Shown one piece after another: positions 25,282 to 33,900 of a stretch of 64,000 nt of DNA (position 1 is the first letter of the stretch; each line of letters begins with the position of its first letter). The stretch is from Gryllotalpicola protaetiae (lineage in GTDB: Bacteria > Actinomycetota > Actinomycetes > Actinomycetales > Microbacteriaceae). A program made the translations under genes and the position numbers. The stretch is taken from the NCBI RefSeq assembly GCF_003627055.1, contig NZ_CP032624.1, positions 2,294,001 to 2,358,000 on the forward strand, given 5' to 3'. The notes below the pieces were generated by a model. That model was not told the origin of the DNA. It did no database searches and worked only from the letters and a program-made list of their open reading frames with translations.

Positions 25282-25309
25282 AGGGGGCAGACCTTGCGAT
25301 CTGCCCCCT
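25282..25309. terminator. Bidirectional terminator between glycerate kinase and xylB
   Basis: Perfect 10-bp stem AGGGGGCAGA (25282-25291) / TCTGCCCCCT (25300-25309) with an 8-nt loop. It lies 6 bp after the glycerate kinase stop and 53 bp after the xylB stop on the other strand. No clear T-run on either side. Confidence 0.75.
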
Positions 25310-25362
25310 GACCTGATGATTTATCCCCAGGTGTGGACTACCTGAGGATATCTCGCGTCTGT

Positions 25363-26781
25363 TTACTTCGTGTTCAACAACGGGTCGGCGTAGCGGTGGT
25401 ACTCCGCCGAGATCTCCGGGCGGAAATCAGGGGCGGGGGATGCCGAGACCGACACGGCCCACGACGGGCGCTCGCCCGTGAGAGCCCACGCGGCCTGCAC
25501 CGCGCCGCCGTCGGCGACGTACTCGCCCGGCTCGGGGATGACCACCGGTGCGTCGAACACCTGCGCCGCCACCGCCTGCACCGCCGGGTTCTGCGCCGCG
25601 CCGCCGATGAGCAGAACGCGGTGCACCTCGACGCCCGCGTCGCGCACGGCGTCGAGCCCCGCGCCGAGGCCGGAGAGCATGCCCTCGATCGATGCGCGGG
25701 CGAGGTTCTCGCGCGTGGTCGATGCGATCGACAGGCCGTGGAGGCTCGCCTTCGCCTCGGGCAGGTTCGGGGTGCGCTCGCCTTCGAAGTACGGCACGAG
25801 CACGACGCCGCCGCTGCCCGGCTCTGCCGCAAGCGCCAACTCCGAGAGCTCGTCGAAATCGACGCCCAGCAGCTTCGACGTCGACACGAGCACGCGCGCC
25901 GCGTTCAGCGTCGTGATGATCGGCAGGTACTTGCCTGAAGCGTCGGCGAAGCCGGCGACCGTTCCCGACGCATCGGCGGTCGGCTGCTCGGCCACCGCGA
26001 AGACCGTGCCGCTCGTGCCGAGCGACACCGCCACATCACCTGGGGCGAGGTTGAGGCCGAGGGCCGCCCCGGCGTTGTCGCCGGCGCCTGGGCCGACGAG
26101 CACGCCGGCCGGAGTGGTGCCCGCGGCCTCACCGGGGCCGAGCACCCGCGGCAGCACCACGTCGCGGCGGCCAAGCGCGCGCTCGAGCAGCTCGAGGTCG
26201 TAGTCGCCCGTGAACGGCGACCAGTAAGCGGTGCCCGACGCGTCGGACCGATCGGTCACGAGCGCGTCGAGCACCGGCCCGAGCTCGGATTCGCCGGCCG
26301 GGCCGTAGCCGAGCAGGCGCCAGGTCAGCCAGTCGTGCGGCAGCGCGACCGCGGCGACGCGCGCGGCGTTCTCCGGCTCGTTGTCCCTGAGCCACCGCAG
26401 CTTCGTCGCGGTGAACGAGGCGACGGGCACCAGGCCGGCGCGCTTCGCATAGGCATCCGCCCCGACCTCGTCCGTCAGCGCGGCGGCCGCGCCCGCCGAG
26501 CGGGTGTCGTTCCAGAGCAGCGCGTCGCGGATGACGCGGCCCTCTGCGTCGAGCACGACCATGCCGTGCTGCTGCCCCGCGATCGAGATCGAGGCGACAT
26601 CGCCGAGACCGCCGGCGGACTCGATCGCCTCGTTCAGTGCGGCCCACCACGCGGCGGGGTCGACCTCGGTGCCGTCGGGGTGCGAGGCGCGGCCGCTGCG
26701 CACGAGCGCGCCGGTTTCGAGGTCGCGGATGACGATCTTGCAGGACTGCGTCGACGAGTCGACGCCGGCGACGAGGGTCAC
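25363..26781 (-). CDS. xylB: Xylulokinase
   Basis: 472-aa FGGY-family kinase. The N-terminal [60 protein letters not shown] and LIGGAAQNP motifs match xylulokinase. The start is GTG 26781, with AAGGAG 6 nt upstream. A longer open frame exists (to 26811) but lacks that site. It phosphorylates D-xylulose made by XylA. Last gene of the GH10-xylA-xylB operon, separated from xylA by two strong hairpins. Confidence 0.95.
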   Translation of the reverse strand: MTLVAGVDSSTQSCKIVIRDLETGALVRSGRASHPDGTEVDPAAWWAALNEAIESAGGLGDVASISIAGQQHGMVVLDAEGRVIRDALLWNDTRSAGAAAALTDEVGADAYAKRAGLVPVASFTATKLRWLRDNEPENAARVAAVALPHDWLTWRLLGYGPAGESELGPVLDALVTDRSDASGTAYWSPFTGDYDLELLERALGRRDVVLPRVLGPGEAAGTTPAGVLVGPGAGDNAGAALGLNLAPGDVAVSLGTSGTVFAVAEQPTADASGTVAGFADASGKYLPIITTLNAARVLVSTSKLLGVDFDELSELALAAEPGSGGVVLVPYFEGERTPNLPEAKASLHGLSIASTTRENLARASIEGMLSGLGAGLDAVRDAGVEVHRVLLIGGAAQNPAVQAVAAQVFDAPVVIPEPGEYVADGGAVQAAWALTGERPSWAVSVSASPAPDFRPEISAEYHRYADPLLNTK

Positions 26782-26818
26782 AGGGGCTCCTTCGAGTTCT
26801 ACAGGCAACAAACAGTTA

Positions 26819-26892
26819 GCGCGTCGGCGGCAATCAGGCTGCCGCCGACGCGCTCGCGGCTGAGAGCCGCACTGCGGCTCTCAGCCGCGAGC
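26819..26892 (-). terminator. Two strong hairpins between xylA and xylB (attenuator or mRNA stabiliser)
   Basis: In reading order (leftward): a perfect 19-bp stem, 26874-26892 with 26852-26870, 3-nt loop, whose first arm contains the xylA stop. Next, 1 bp overlapping at the base, is a perfect 14-bp stem, 26840-26853 with 26819-26832, 7-nt loop. A mildly T-rich stretch (CTAACTGTTTGTTG) follows. They could partly terminate transcription or protect the xylA end of a processed mRNA. Confidence 0.6.
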
Positions 26893-28074
26893 GCCGAGCA
26901 GGTGCTCGGTGGCCAGCTGCTGGATGCGCACAAAGCCGAAGCCCTTGCCGCCGAGGTAGGCCTCGGTGTCGAAGTCCTCCCACGCGGTGCGGTCGGCCTT
27001 GAGCGAGTCGATCGTCTCGCCGTCGTTGAGCGTGTTCTTCTCGAGCTCGAACACCTTGGCGGCCTCAAGGGCCTCCTGCACCTCGGGGTCGGCGCGGAAG
27101 GCCGCGGCGCGCTCCTTGAGCAGCAGGTAGGTCTGGATGTTGGCCTTGGCCGAGTCCCACACGCCGGTCTCGTCCTCGGTGCGGCTCGGCTTGTAGTCGA
27201 AGTGGCGGGGGCCGGTGTAGGCCTGGCCGCCGTTCACGCCGCCGTTCTCGAGCAGGTCGACGAGGGCGAAGGCGTTGTGCAGGTCGCCGTGGCCGAACGC
27301 GAGGTCCTGGTCGTACTTGATCGAGCGCTGGCCGTTGAGGTCGATGTGGAAGAGCTTGCCGTGGTACAGCGCCTGCGCGACACCCGAGGTGAAGTTGAGG
27401 CCCGCCATGGTCTCGTGGCCGACCTCGGGGTTGAGGCCCACGAGCTCGGGGTGCTCGAGCGAGTCGATGAACGCGATCGCGTGGCCGAGCGTCGGCAGCA
27501 GGATGTCGCCGCGGGGCTCGTTCGGCTTCGGCTCGATCGCGAACTTGATGTCCCAGCCCTGCGAGAGGACGTAGTCGCCGAGGAAGTCGACGGCCTCCTT
27601 GTAGCGCTCGAGCGCGGCGCGGATGTTCTTGGCGCCGTCGTACTCTGCACCCTCGCGGCCGCCCCACATGACGAAGGTCTTGGCGCCGAGCTCGACACCG
27701 AGCTCGAGCTGACGCAGGATCTTGCGGATCGTGTAGCGGCGTACGGCGCGGTCGTTCGAGGTGACGCCGCCGTCCTTGAACACGGGGGCCGAGAAGGTGT
27801 TGGTGGTGACCATCGGAACGATGAGGCCGGTGTCGGCGAGTGCCTTCTTGAGGCGGCCGATGTAGGCGTCGCGCTCCGAGTCGCTCGAGCCGAACGGGAA
27901 CAGGTCGTCGTCGTGGAAGGTCAGGCCGTAGGCGCCGACCTCGGCGAGCTTCTCGACCACGTGCTCGATCTCGAGGTGGTTGCGGGTGGGGCCGCCGAAC
28001 GGGTCGGTGCCGTTGTAGTTCACGGTCCACAGACCGAACGAGAACTTGTCCTCGCGGGTGGGGGTGAGAGTCAT
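26881..28074 (-). CDS. xylA: Xylose isomerase
   Basis: 397 aa, the length of class I actinobacterial enzymes. The catalytic His54 and Asp57 lie in [12 protein letters not shown], and the metal-binding Glu and Lys in [13 protein letters not shown]. The C-terminal family motif [21 protein letters not shown] is also seen. It converts D-xylose to D-xylulose in the cytosol. ATG 28074 overlaps the GH10 stop (ATGA). An operator-like palindrome lies about 53 bp upstream inside the GH10 gene. Confidence 0.97.
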   Translation of the reverse strand: MTLTPTREDKFSFGLWTVNYNGTDPFGGPTRNHLEIEHVVEKLAEVGAYGLTFHDDDLFPFGSSDSERDAYIGRLKKALADTGLIVPMVTTNTFSAPVFKDGGVTSNDRAVRRYTIRKILRQLELGVELGAKTFVMWGGREGAEYDGAKNIRAALERYKEAVDFLGDYVLSQGWDIKFAIEPKPNEPRGDILLPTLGHAIAFIDSLEHPELVGLNPEVGHETMAGLNFTSGVAQALYHGKLFHIDLNGQRSIKYDQDLAFGHGDLHNAFALVDLLENGGVNGGQAYTGPRHFDYKPSRTEDETGVWDSAKANIQTYLLLKERAAAFRADPEVQEALEAAKVFELEKNTLNDGETIDSLKADRTAWEDFDTEAYLGGKGFGFVRIQQLATEHLLGARG

Positions 28075-29336
28075 CGTGTTTGCCCTTCAACTTCCATGGT
28101 GAGGTGGACAGTTTGATTTTGTTGTTGCGATAAACATATCGCGGATCGAGCAGAAGTTCCAGCGGGGGACACCTCGTAATCGCCTGCGAATCCCCGCAGG
28201 CCGAAGCGCCCGTCCGCATCCGTTCTCACGGTCGTCGCCGGCAGCCACCACTCGTCCTTGATGAGCGAGTGCAGCGCGTCGTAGCCGGGCTTGGGCGAGC
28301 CGTCGGCGCGAACGAGGCCGATGGGGGCGCCGAGCCACGCCCCGGCATCCGTGATGCCCCAATAGGTGATCGCCTCGACCTGCGGGTGCCCGACCAGCGA
28401 GCGGTAGTGGCGCGCGAGCTCGTCGGCCTGCCGCGCCTCGCCCTCTTCGGTCGACGGCCACGACGGAATCCGATAGTCGTTCAGGTCGCGGATCTCGGGC
28501 GGCATCAGGTGCCCTGAGACGAGCGACGACTCGGTCAGGTGCAATGGCAGCCCGTAGCGCGCGAAGCGATCGACCATCGCGAGCATCGTGTCTTCGCCCC
28601 AGTAGCCCTGATGCATGTGGGTCTGAAGCCCGATGGCATCGATCCGGATGCCTGCCTCGAGCACCCCTTCGATCAGGCACTCGTACGCGCTCGACAGGTC
28701 GAAGTCGTTGAGCAGCAGCGTCGCGCGCGGGTTGGTCGCCTGCGCCTCCTCGAAGGCCATGCGGATCATCGCGATGCGCCCCTTGGCGCGCGCGAGCGGT
28801 GTGATCGCGTTGTCGCCGTTGTCGAACACGGGCATGATCACGACCTCGTTGATCGCGTCCCACGTGTCGATCAGACCCGCGAAGTCGGCCACCTCGCGGC
28901 GGATGCGCTCGCGCTGCAGCCGCTCGACCTCATCGAGCGGCCTGCCGAGCAGCCAGTCCGGCTGCACCGTGTGCCAGACGAGCGGATGCCCCTTGAGCGA
29001 CACTCCCCGATCGTGCAGGTACTGCGCCGTGTTCCGCAGTCGAGCGGTGTCCGGCGCGCCCTCGCTCTGCTCGAACCGGCCCCAGTAGAACGGGAGCGTC
29101 GCCCAGTTGAACAGGCTCGTGTACAGCTCGGCGAGCTCGGCATCGCCCGCCTTCGGCGTGCCGTTCGCGAGCTCGATGAAGTCGAAGCCGATGTTGCCGA
29201 ATCCGAAGGCATGCCGCGTCTGTGCGACGGTCACCCCGGCGTCGGCGATCGGATTCCCGCTCTGGTCCGTCAAGGTGACGACCGCTTGCCCGAGACGGTG
29301 GCTCGGCTGGCTGGCTCGGCTGGACGCGAACTCCAT
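28071..29336 (-). CDS. GH10 endo-1,4-beta-xylanase, probably intracellular
   Basis: 421 aa counted from ATG 29336 ([16 protein letters not shown]), which has GAGGAG 12 nt upstream. Alternative starts are ATG 29357 and GTG 29375. After an N-terminal beta segment comes the GH10 barrel: the acid/base Glu164 in [10 protein letters not shown] and the nucleophile Glu269 in [10 protein letters not shown], with the family motif GHPLVWH. A short beta domain ends the protein. No signal peptide from any start, so it likely cuts imported xylo-oligosaccharides. First gene of the xylAB operon. Confidence 0.9.
   Translation of the reverse strand: MEFASSRASQPSHRLGQAVVTLTDQSGNPIADAGVTVAQTRHAFGFGNIGFDFIELANGTPKAGDAELAELYTSLFNWATLPFYWGRFEQSEGAPDTARLRNTAQYLHDRGVSLKGHPLVWHTVQPDWLLGRPLDEVERLQRERIRREVADFAGLIDTWDAINEVVIMPVFDNGDNAITPLARAKGRIAMIRMAFEEAQATNPRATLLLNDFDLSSAYECLIEGVLEAGIRIDAIGLQTHMHQGYWGEDTMLAMVDRFARYGLPLHLTESSLVSGHLMPPEIRDLNDYRIPSWPSTEEGEARQADELARHYRSLVGHPQVEAITYWGITDAGAWLGAPIGLVRADGSPKPGYDALHSLIKDEWWLPATTVRTDADGRFGLRGFAGDYEVSPAGTSARSAICLSQQQNQTVHLTMEVEGQTR
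28127..28142. promoter_or_regulatory. Candidate internal operator upstream of xylA
   Basis: Perfect inverted repeat GCGATA-AACA-TATCGC in an A/T-rich stretch (about 28080-28142) inside the 3' end of the GH10 gene and about 53 bp upstream of xylA. The local drop in G+C is unusual for this window and suggests a secondary promoter for xylAB. Confidence 0.4.
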
Positions 29337-29461
29337 CGGCGGTCGTCGACTCCTCATTGCAATGTCGAACTGCACTTTCGGTGCGCGCTGACCGTATCAC
29401 CGGCTGGCGACGTCAGAAAGACCCGTCGGTCCCGGCCCCCGAGATCTTCCTCAGGCGGCTC

Positions 29462-30496
29462 TCACCGAGAGCGCGGCGGCGCCGTGCTGTCGCGCACGAC
29501 GAGCGAGCCGAGCAGGTGCTCGTGGCGCCGCCCGCTCTCGTGGCCGGACAGCAGGTCCAGCAGCATCCGGAACGCCTCGGCGCCCATCTCGTGCAGCGGC
29601 TGCGCGAAGGTCGTGAGGCGCGGCTCGGATCGGCCGGACTCGGGGATGTCGTCGAAGCCGATGATCGACACGTCCTGCGGGACGCGCAGGCCGAGCTCCT
29701 TCGCGGCCGCGATCGCGCCGAGCGCCGACAGGTCATTTCCGGCGAAGATCGCGGTCGGCGGGTCGGAGCGCTCGAGCAGTTCGAGCGTGCGCTCGCGGCC
29801 CTCTTTGCGGCGGTACTCGCCGTCGACCACGAGCTCGGGATCGAAGGGGATGCCGGCCGCTTCGAGCGAGGCGCGGAAGCCCTGCTCGCGCAGGTGGGAC
29901 GACTCGAGGTCTGCACGGCCGCGCAGGTGCGCGATCCGCGTGTGCCCCAGCGACAGCAGGTGGTCGGTGACGGCGCGGGCGCCGCCGGCGTTGTCGGAGT
30001 CCACCGTCGCGGGGCCGCCGCGACCCGTGTGCGGGTCGATCGCGACGACGGGCACAGAGGTCTCGGGCATGAGCACGGTCGGGGTCACGAGGATCGCACC
30101 GTCGACAAGGGTGCCGGCGAGCCGTGAGAGCGAGCGGCGCTCCCAGCCGTCACGCGGCGAGTCCTCTGCCCAGCCGGCGTAGGCCAGCAGCTCGTAGCCG
30201 GTGCCGTGCGCGGCCGCCCCGATGCCCTTCAGCAGCTCGGCCGAGTACGGCTCGAACTCGGTGATGAGCACGCCGATGACGTTGGTCTTGCTGCGGCGCA
30301 GGCTCGCCGCGATCAGAGACGTCTCGTAGCCGAGCTCGTTGACGATGCCCATCACGCGCTCGAAGGTCGCGGGGGCGACGCCGTAGCGGCCGTTCACGAC
30401 TTTGGAGACGGTGGCGACCGAGACGCCGGCTGCGCGTGCGACGTCGGTGATGGTCACCCGTCCCAGAACGGGCGGGACACCAGCATCCACGCTCAT
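29462..30496 (-). CDS. LacI-family regulator of the xylan locus (XylR/BxlR-like)
   Basis: 344 aa. HTH VTITDVARAAGVSVATVSKV, then sensor domain NVIGVLITEFEPYSAELLKG, AIFAGNDLSALGAI and SIIGFDDIPESG. It diverges from the BxlEFG-like importer and lies just upstream of GH10-xylA-xylB in the same direction. A 20-bp operator-like palindrome is in the divergent region. By analogy with BxlR it probably represses the locus until a xylo-oligosaccharide or xylose binds. Confidence 0.92.
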   Translation of the reverse strand: MSVDAGVPPVLGRVTITDVARAAGVSVATVSKVVNGRYGVAPATFERVMGIVNELGYETSLIAASLRRSKTNVIGVLITEFEPYSAELLKGIGAAAHGTGYELLAYAGWAEDSPRDGWERRSLSRLAGTLVDGAILVTPTVLMPETSVPVVAIDPHTGRGGPATVDSDNAGGARAVTDHLLSLGHTRIAHLRGRADLESSHLREQGFRASLEAAGIPFDPELVVDGEYRRKEGRERTLELLERSDPPTAIFAGNDLSALGAIAAAKELGLRVPQDVSIIGFDDIPESGRSEPRLTTFAQPLHEMGAEAFRMLLDLLSGHESGRRHEHLLGSLVVRDSTAPPRSR

Positions 30497-30554
30497 AGAA
30501 ACAAACCGTACCGCAGTCTGAGAGCCGTTCTCAGCAACGGCGAGTAGGGATATA

Positions 30555-30578
30555 AAACGTTATCGACAACGTTTGACA
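30555..30578 (+). promoter_or_regulatory. LacI-type operator overlapping the importer promoter
   Basis: Perfect 20-bp dyad AAACGTTATCGACAACGTTT (7-bp arms AAACGTT/AACGTTT, 6-nt centre around CG) at 30555-30574. A TTGACA -35 element at 30573-30578 overlaps its right end, so bound repressor would block the promoter. It lies between the divergent LacI gene and the xylo-oligosaccharide importer. Confidence 0.65.
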
Positions 30579-30674
30579 AACGAGGTCGAGATCACGGATG
30601 CTTTTAGCCGCGGTCGCAACAAATTCCGCAAAGTCACCACAGCGTCAACGACGACAACACAAGGAGTTTCCACA

Positions 30675-31970
30675 ATGATGAGGAAAGCAACGGGCGCGGC
30701 GGTTGTCGCGCTCGGTCTGGGCGTCGCCCTTGCTGCCACCGGCTGCGCCGGCTCCGGCAGCAACAGCGGTTCGTCCTCCGACGGCGGCAAGGTCACCTTG
30801 ACCGTCTGGGACAACTCGACCACGGGCCCCGGCGCGCAGTACTTCTCGGACGCGGCCAAGGCCTTCGAGGCGGCCCACCCGAACGTGACCGTCAAGGTCC
30901 AGTCGATCCAGAACGAGGATCTGGACGGCAAGCTTCAGACGGCGCTGAACTCGAACTCCGCGCCGGACATCTTCCTGCAGCGCGGCGGCGGCAAGATGCA
31001 GGCCATGGTCGACGCAGGCCAGATCCAGGCGATCGACCTGTCCTCCACCGCCAAGACCGACGCCGGCGCCGCCGCACTCGCCGGCGAGTCGATCGACGGC
31101 AAGGTCTACGCCGTGCCGCTCGACTTCCTGCCCGAGGGCATCTACTACAGCCAGGACCTGTTCAAGCAGGCCGGCATCACCGAGACCCCGACGACCATCG
31201 CCGAGCTCGAGGCCGACGTCGCCAAGCTGAAAGGGATCGGCGTCGCGCCTATCGCCGTCGGCGCCAAGGACGCATGGCCCGCCGCGCACTGGTACTACAA
31301 CTTCGCCCTGCGCGAGTGCAGCCAGGACGTGCTGAACAAGTCCGCGAAGAGCCTCAAGTTCGACGACAAGTGCTGGAACACCGCCGGCGACGACCTGTCG
31401 TCGTTCCTCAAGACCAACCCGTTCAACGACGGATTCCTCACCACCGCCGCCCAGCAGGGCGCGGGCTCCTCGGCCGGCCTGCTGGCCAACCACAAGGCCG
31501 CCATGGAGCTCATGGGCGGCTGGGACCCGGGAGTGATCGCGTCGCTCACGCCTGACCAGAAGCCGCTGCCCGACCTCGGCTGGTTCCCGTTCCCGTCCGT
31601 TGACGGCGGCAAGGGCGACCCGACCGCGCTGCTCGGCGGCATCGACGGCTACTCCGTCTCGAAGAACGCCCCCAAGGAGGCGACCGAGTTCCTCGAGTTC
31701 CTCGTGACGAAGGACCAGCAGGAGGCGTACGCGAAGGCCTTCAACTCGATCCCCGTCAACAAGGACGCGCAGGAGGTCGTGACCGACCCCTACAACGTGT
31801 CGGCGCTGCAGGCCTTCAACAAGGCGGCCTACGCCTCGCAGTACCTCGACACCCTGTACGGCCAGAACGTCGGCAACGCGATGAACACCGCGGTCGTCAA
31901 TCTGCTCGCCGGCAAGGGCAGCGCGTCCGACATCGTCAAGGACACCAACGCAGCAGCAGCGAAGGGCTGA
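30675..31970 (+). CDS. Xylo-oligosaccharide-binding lipoprotein (BxlE-like)
   Basis: 431 aa from ATG 30675 with AAGGAG 8 nt upstream. A Sec-type lipoprotein signal ends at Cys24 (LAATGC) and is followed by a Ser/Gly linker. Typical solute-binding protein segments are LTVWDNSTTGPG, NSAPDIFLQRGGG and PVNKDAQE. The GH3, GH10, xylA and xylB genes around it make xylobiose or longer xylo-oligosaccharides the likely ligand. That assignment is from context, not from binding residues. Confidence 0.85.
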   Translation: MMRKATGAAVVALGLGVALAATGCAGSGSNSGSSSDGGKVTLTVWDNSTTGPGAQYFSDAAKAFEAAHPNVTVKVQSIQNEDLDGKLQTALNSNSAPDIFLQRGGGKMQAMVDAGQIQAIDLSSTAKTDAGAAALAGESIDGKVYAVPLDFLPEGIYYSQDLFKQAGITETPTTIAELEADVAKLKGIGVAPIAVGAKDAWPAAHWYYNFALRECSQDVLNKSAKSLKFDDKCWNTAGDDLSSFLKTNPFNDGFLTTAAQQGAGSSAGLLANHKAAMELMGGWDPGVIASLTPDQKPLPDLGWFPFPSVDGGKGDPTALLGGIDGYSVSKNAPKEATEFLEFLVTKDQQEAYAKAFNSIPVNKDAQEVVTDPYNVSALQAFNKAAYASQYLDTLYGQNVGNAMNTAVVNLLAGKGSASDIVKDTNAAAAKG

Positions 31971-31980
31971 GTAGCAACAC

Positions 31981-33006
31981 ATGAGCAACACCCTGGGTAC
32001 TGACACGACCGTCGTCGACGGCCGCCAGTCGCAGGGCACCTCAGAGGTGGGGGGCGCGCACACCGCGTCCCCCACCTCGCCGCGAGCGGCCAGGCGCCGC
32101 TCCGGTCGGGGCCGTATGCGACTCGAGATCGCGGTCCTGTCGGGCCCCGCGATCATCGTCTTCCTGGCGTTCGTGATCTTCCCGGTCGCGCTCGCCGCCT
32201 ATTACGGCTTCTTCCGCTGGCACGGCTACGGTCCGGCCACCGACTTCGTCGGCCTGAACAACTACAAGCTGATCCTCACGGATCCGGCGTTCCACTCGGT
32301 GCTCTGGCACAACCTGCTGATCGTGGTGCTGTCCCTGGTCATCCAGGGCCCGCTGTCGATCATCCTGGCCCTGCTGCTGAACCAGAAGATCCGTGGCCGC
32401 GGCCTGATCCGTGTGCTGATCTTCGTGCCCTACGTGATCTCCGAGGTCATCGTGGGCACCGGCTGGAGCCTGATGCTCCAGAGCAACGGCGCCGTGAACG
32501 ACTTCTTGCACTCCGTCGGCCTGGGCGGCATCGCCGCCGACTGGCTGTCGGATCCGAACCTCGCCATCTGGTCGTTGATGGGCATCATCTCGTGGAAGTA
32601 CATCGGCTTCGCGGTGATCCTGATGCTCGCCGGCCTGCAGTCGATCCCGGAGGAGCTGTTCGAGGCCGCGCAGATCGACGGGGCGTCGTACTGGCAGATC
32701 CAGCGGCGCATCACGCTTCCGCTGCTCGGCCCGACCATCCGCATCTGGGCGTTCCTGTCGATCATCGGCTCGCTGCAGCTGTTCGACCTCGTGTACATCA
32801 TCTGGGGGCAGTACATCGCCTCGACCGCTGGGGTGTCGACCATGGCGACTTACATGGTCGGGCAGGGCCGCAACGCTGGCAACTACGGCTACGGCAACGC
32901 GGTCGCCGTGGTGATGTTCCTGATCTCACTGATCATCGCGCTGGTGTATCAGCGCTTCGTCCTGCGCCGTGACCTTCAGGGCGCCGTCACCGAGGGAGTC
33001 AAGTGA
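31981..33006 (+). CDS. ABC transporter permease (BxlF-like)
   Basis: 341-aa membrane protein starting 10 bp after the binding-protein stop. After a 45-residue polar N-terminus, the first segment is LEIAVLSGPAIIVFLAFVIF. The EAA loop is LFEAAQIDGASYWQIQRRI. The stop TGA shares a base with the next ATG, so the two permeases are translationally coupled. Confidence 0.9.
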   Translation: MSNTLGTDTTVVDGRQSQGTSEVGGAHTASPTSPRAARRRSGRGRMRLEIAVLSGPAIIVFLAFVIFPVALAAYYGFFRWHGYGPATDFVGLNNYKLILTDPAFHSVLWHNLLIVVLSLVIQGPLSIILALLLNQKIRGRGLIRVLIFVPYVISEVIVGTGWSLMLQSNGAVNDFLHSVGLGGIAADWLSDPNLAIWSLMGIISWKYIGFAVILMLAGLQSIPEELFEAAQIDGASYWQIQRRITLPLLGPTIRIWAFLSIIGSLQLFDLVYIIWGQYIASTAGVSTMATYMVGQGRNAGNYGYGNAVAVVMFLISLIIALVYQRFVLRRDLQGAVTEGVK

Positions 33007-33896
33007 TGAGCGCCACGACCGCCGCCGCGCCCGTCAAGGCGGGCAAGAAGCCGGGGCGTTCCGCCGAGCGCGAAGCGCCGATGAAGTGGGGGAACCCGGG
33101 AACGTACTTCATCGCGCTGCTGTTCATCGCCGTGACCCTGGCCCCGGTGCTGTACATCGTGGTCGGCGGCTTCCGCACGAACTCGCAGATCACGACGAGT
33201 CCGGCGGGCCTCCCGCACCCGTGGGTGTTCAGCAACTACGTCAACGTCCTGACCTCGACGACGTTCTGGGGCGAGTTCGCGAACTCCGCCATCGTCGCGA
33301 TCGTGACGACCATCGGCACCGTCGTGCTCGGCGTGATGGTGAGCTTCGTGCTCGCCCGCTACGAGTTCAAGGGCAAGGGCGCGGTGTACTCGCTGTTCGC
33401 CGCAGGGCTCATGTTCCCGCTCGTGATCGCGATCACCCCGCTGTACATCGTGATCAAGGACCTCGGCCTGATCGACAACCTGATGGGCGTCGCCATCCCG
33501 CAGATCGCGTTCGCGCTGCCGACCACCGTGATCATCCTGGTGCCGTTCCTCAGGGCGATCCCGAACGAGATCGAGGAGGCCGCGTCGATCGACGGCGCGA
33601 GTCGCCTCGGCTTCTTCTTCCGCATGGTGATCCCGCTGTCGCTTCCGGGCGTCGTGACGGTCGGCATCCTCGCCTTCATCGGCGCCTGGAACAACTACGT
33701 GCTGCCGTTGTTCATCCTCAACTCCCAGGGGAACTTCACCTTGCCGCTCGGCGTGCAGGCCTTCTCGTCGCAGTATTCTCAGGACACGGCGAAGGTGCTC
33801 GCGTTCACGTCACTCTCGATGCTTCCTGCGCTGATCTTCTTCTCGATCTTCCAGCGCCGCATCGTCGGAGGCCTGACGGGCGCAGTAAAGGGCTAA
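33006..33896 (+). CDS. ABC transporter permease (BxlG-like)
   Basis: 296 aa from ATG 33006; an overlapping GTG at 33003 is an alternative. The EAA loop is EIEEAASIDGASRLGFFFRM. It ends RRIVGGLTGAVKG, as is usual for the second permease of sugar importers. It is followed after 4 bp by the GH3 gene, so import and hydrolysis are encoded together. Confidence 0.9.
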   Translation: MSATTAAAPVKAGKKPGRSAEREAPMKWGNPGTYFIALLFIAVTLAPVLYIVVGGFRTNSQITTSPAGLPHPWVFSNYVNVLTSTTFWGEFANSAIVAIVTTIGTVVLGVMVSFVLARYEFKGKGAVYSLFAAGLMFPLVIAITPLYIVIKDLGLIDNLMGVAIPQIAFALPTTVIILVPFLRAIPNEIEEAASIDGASRLGFFFRMVIPLSLPGVVTVGILAFIGAWNNYVLPLFILNSQGNFTLPLGVQAFSSQYSQDTAKVLAFTSLSMLPALIFFSIFQRRIVGGLTGAVKG

Positions 33897-33900
33897 GACC

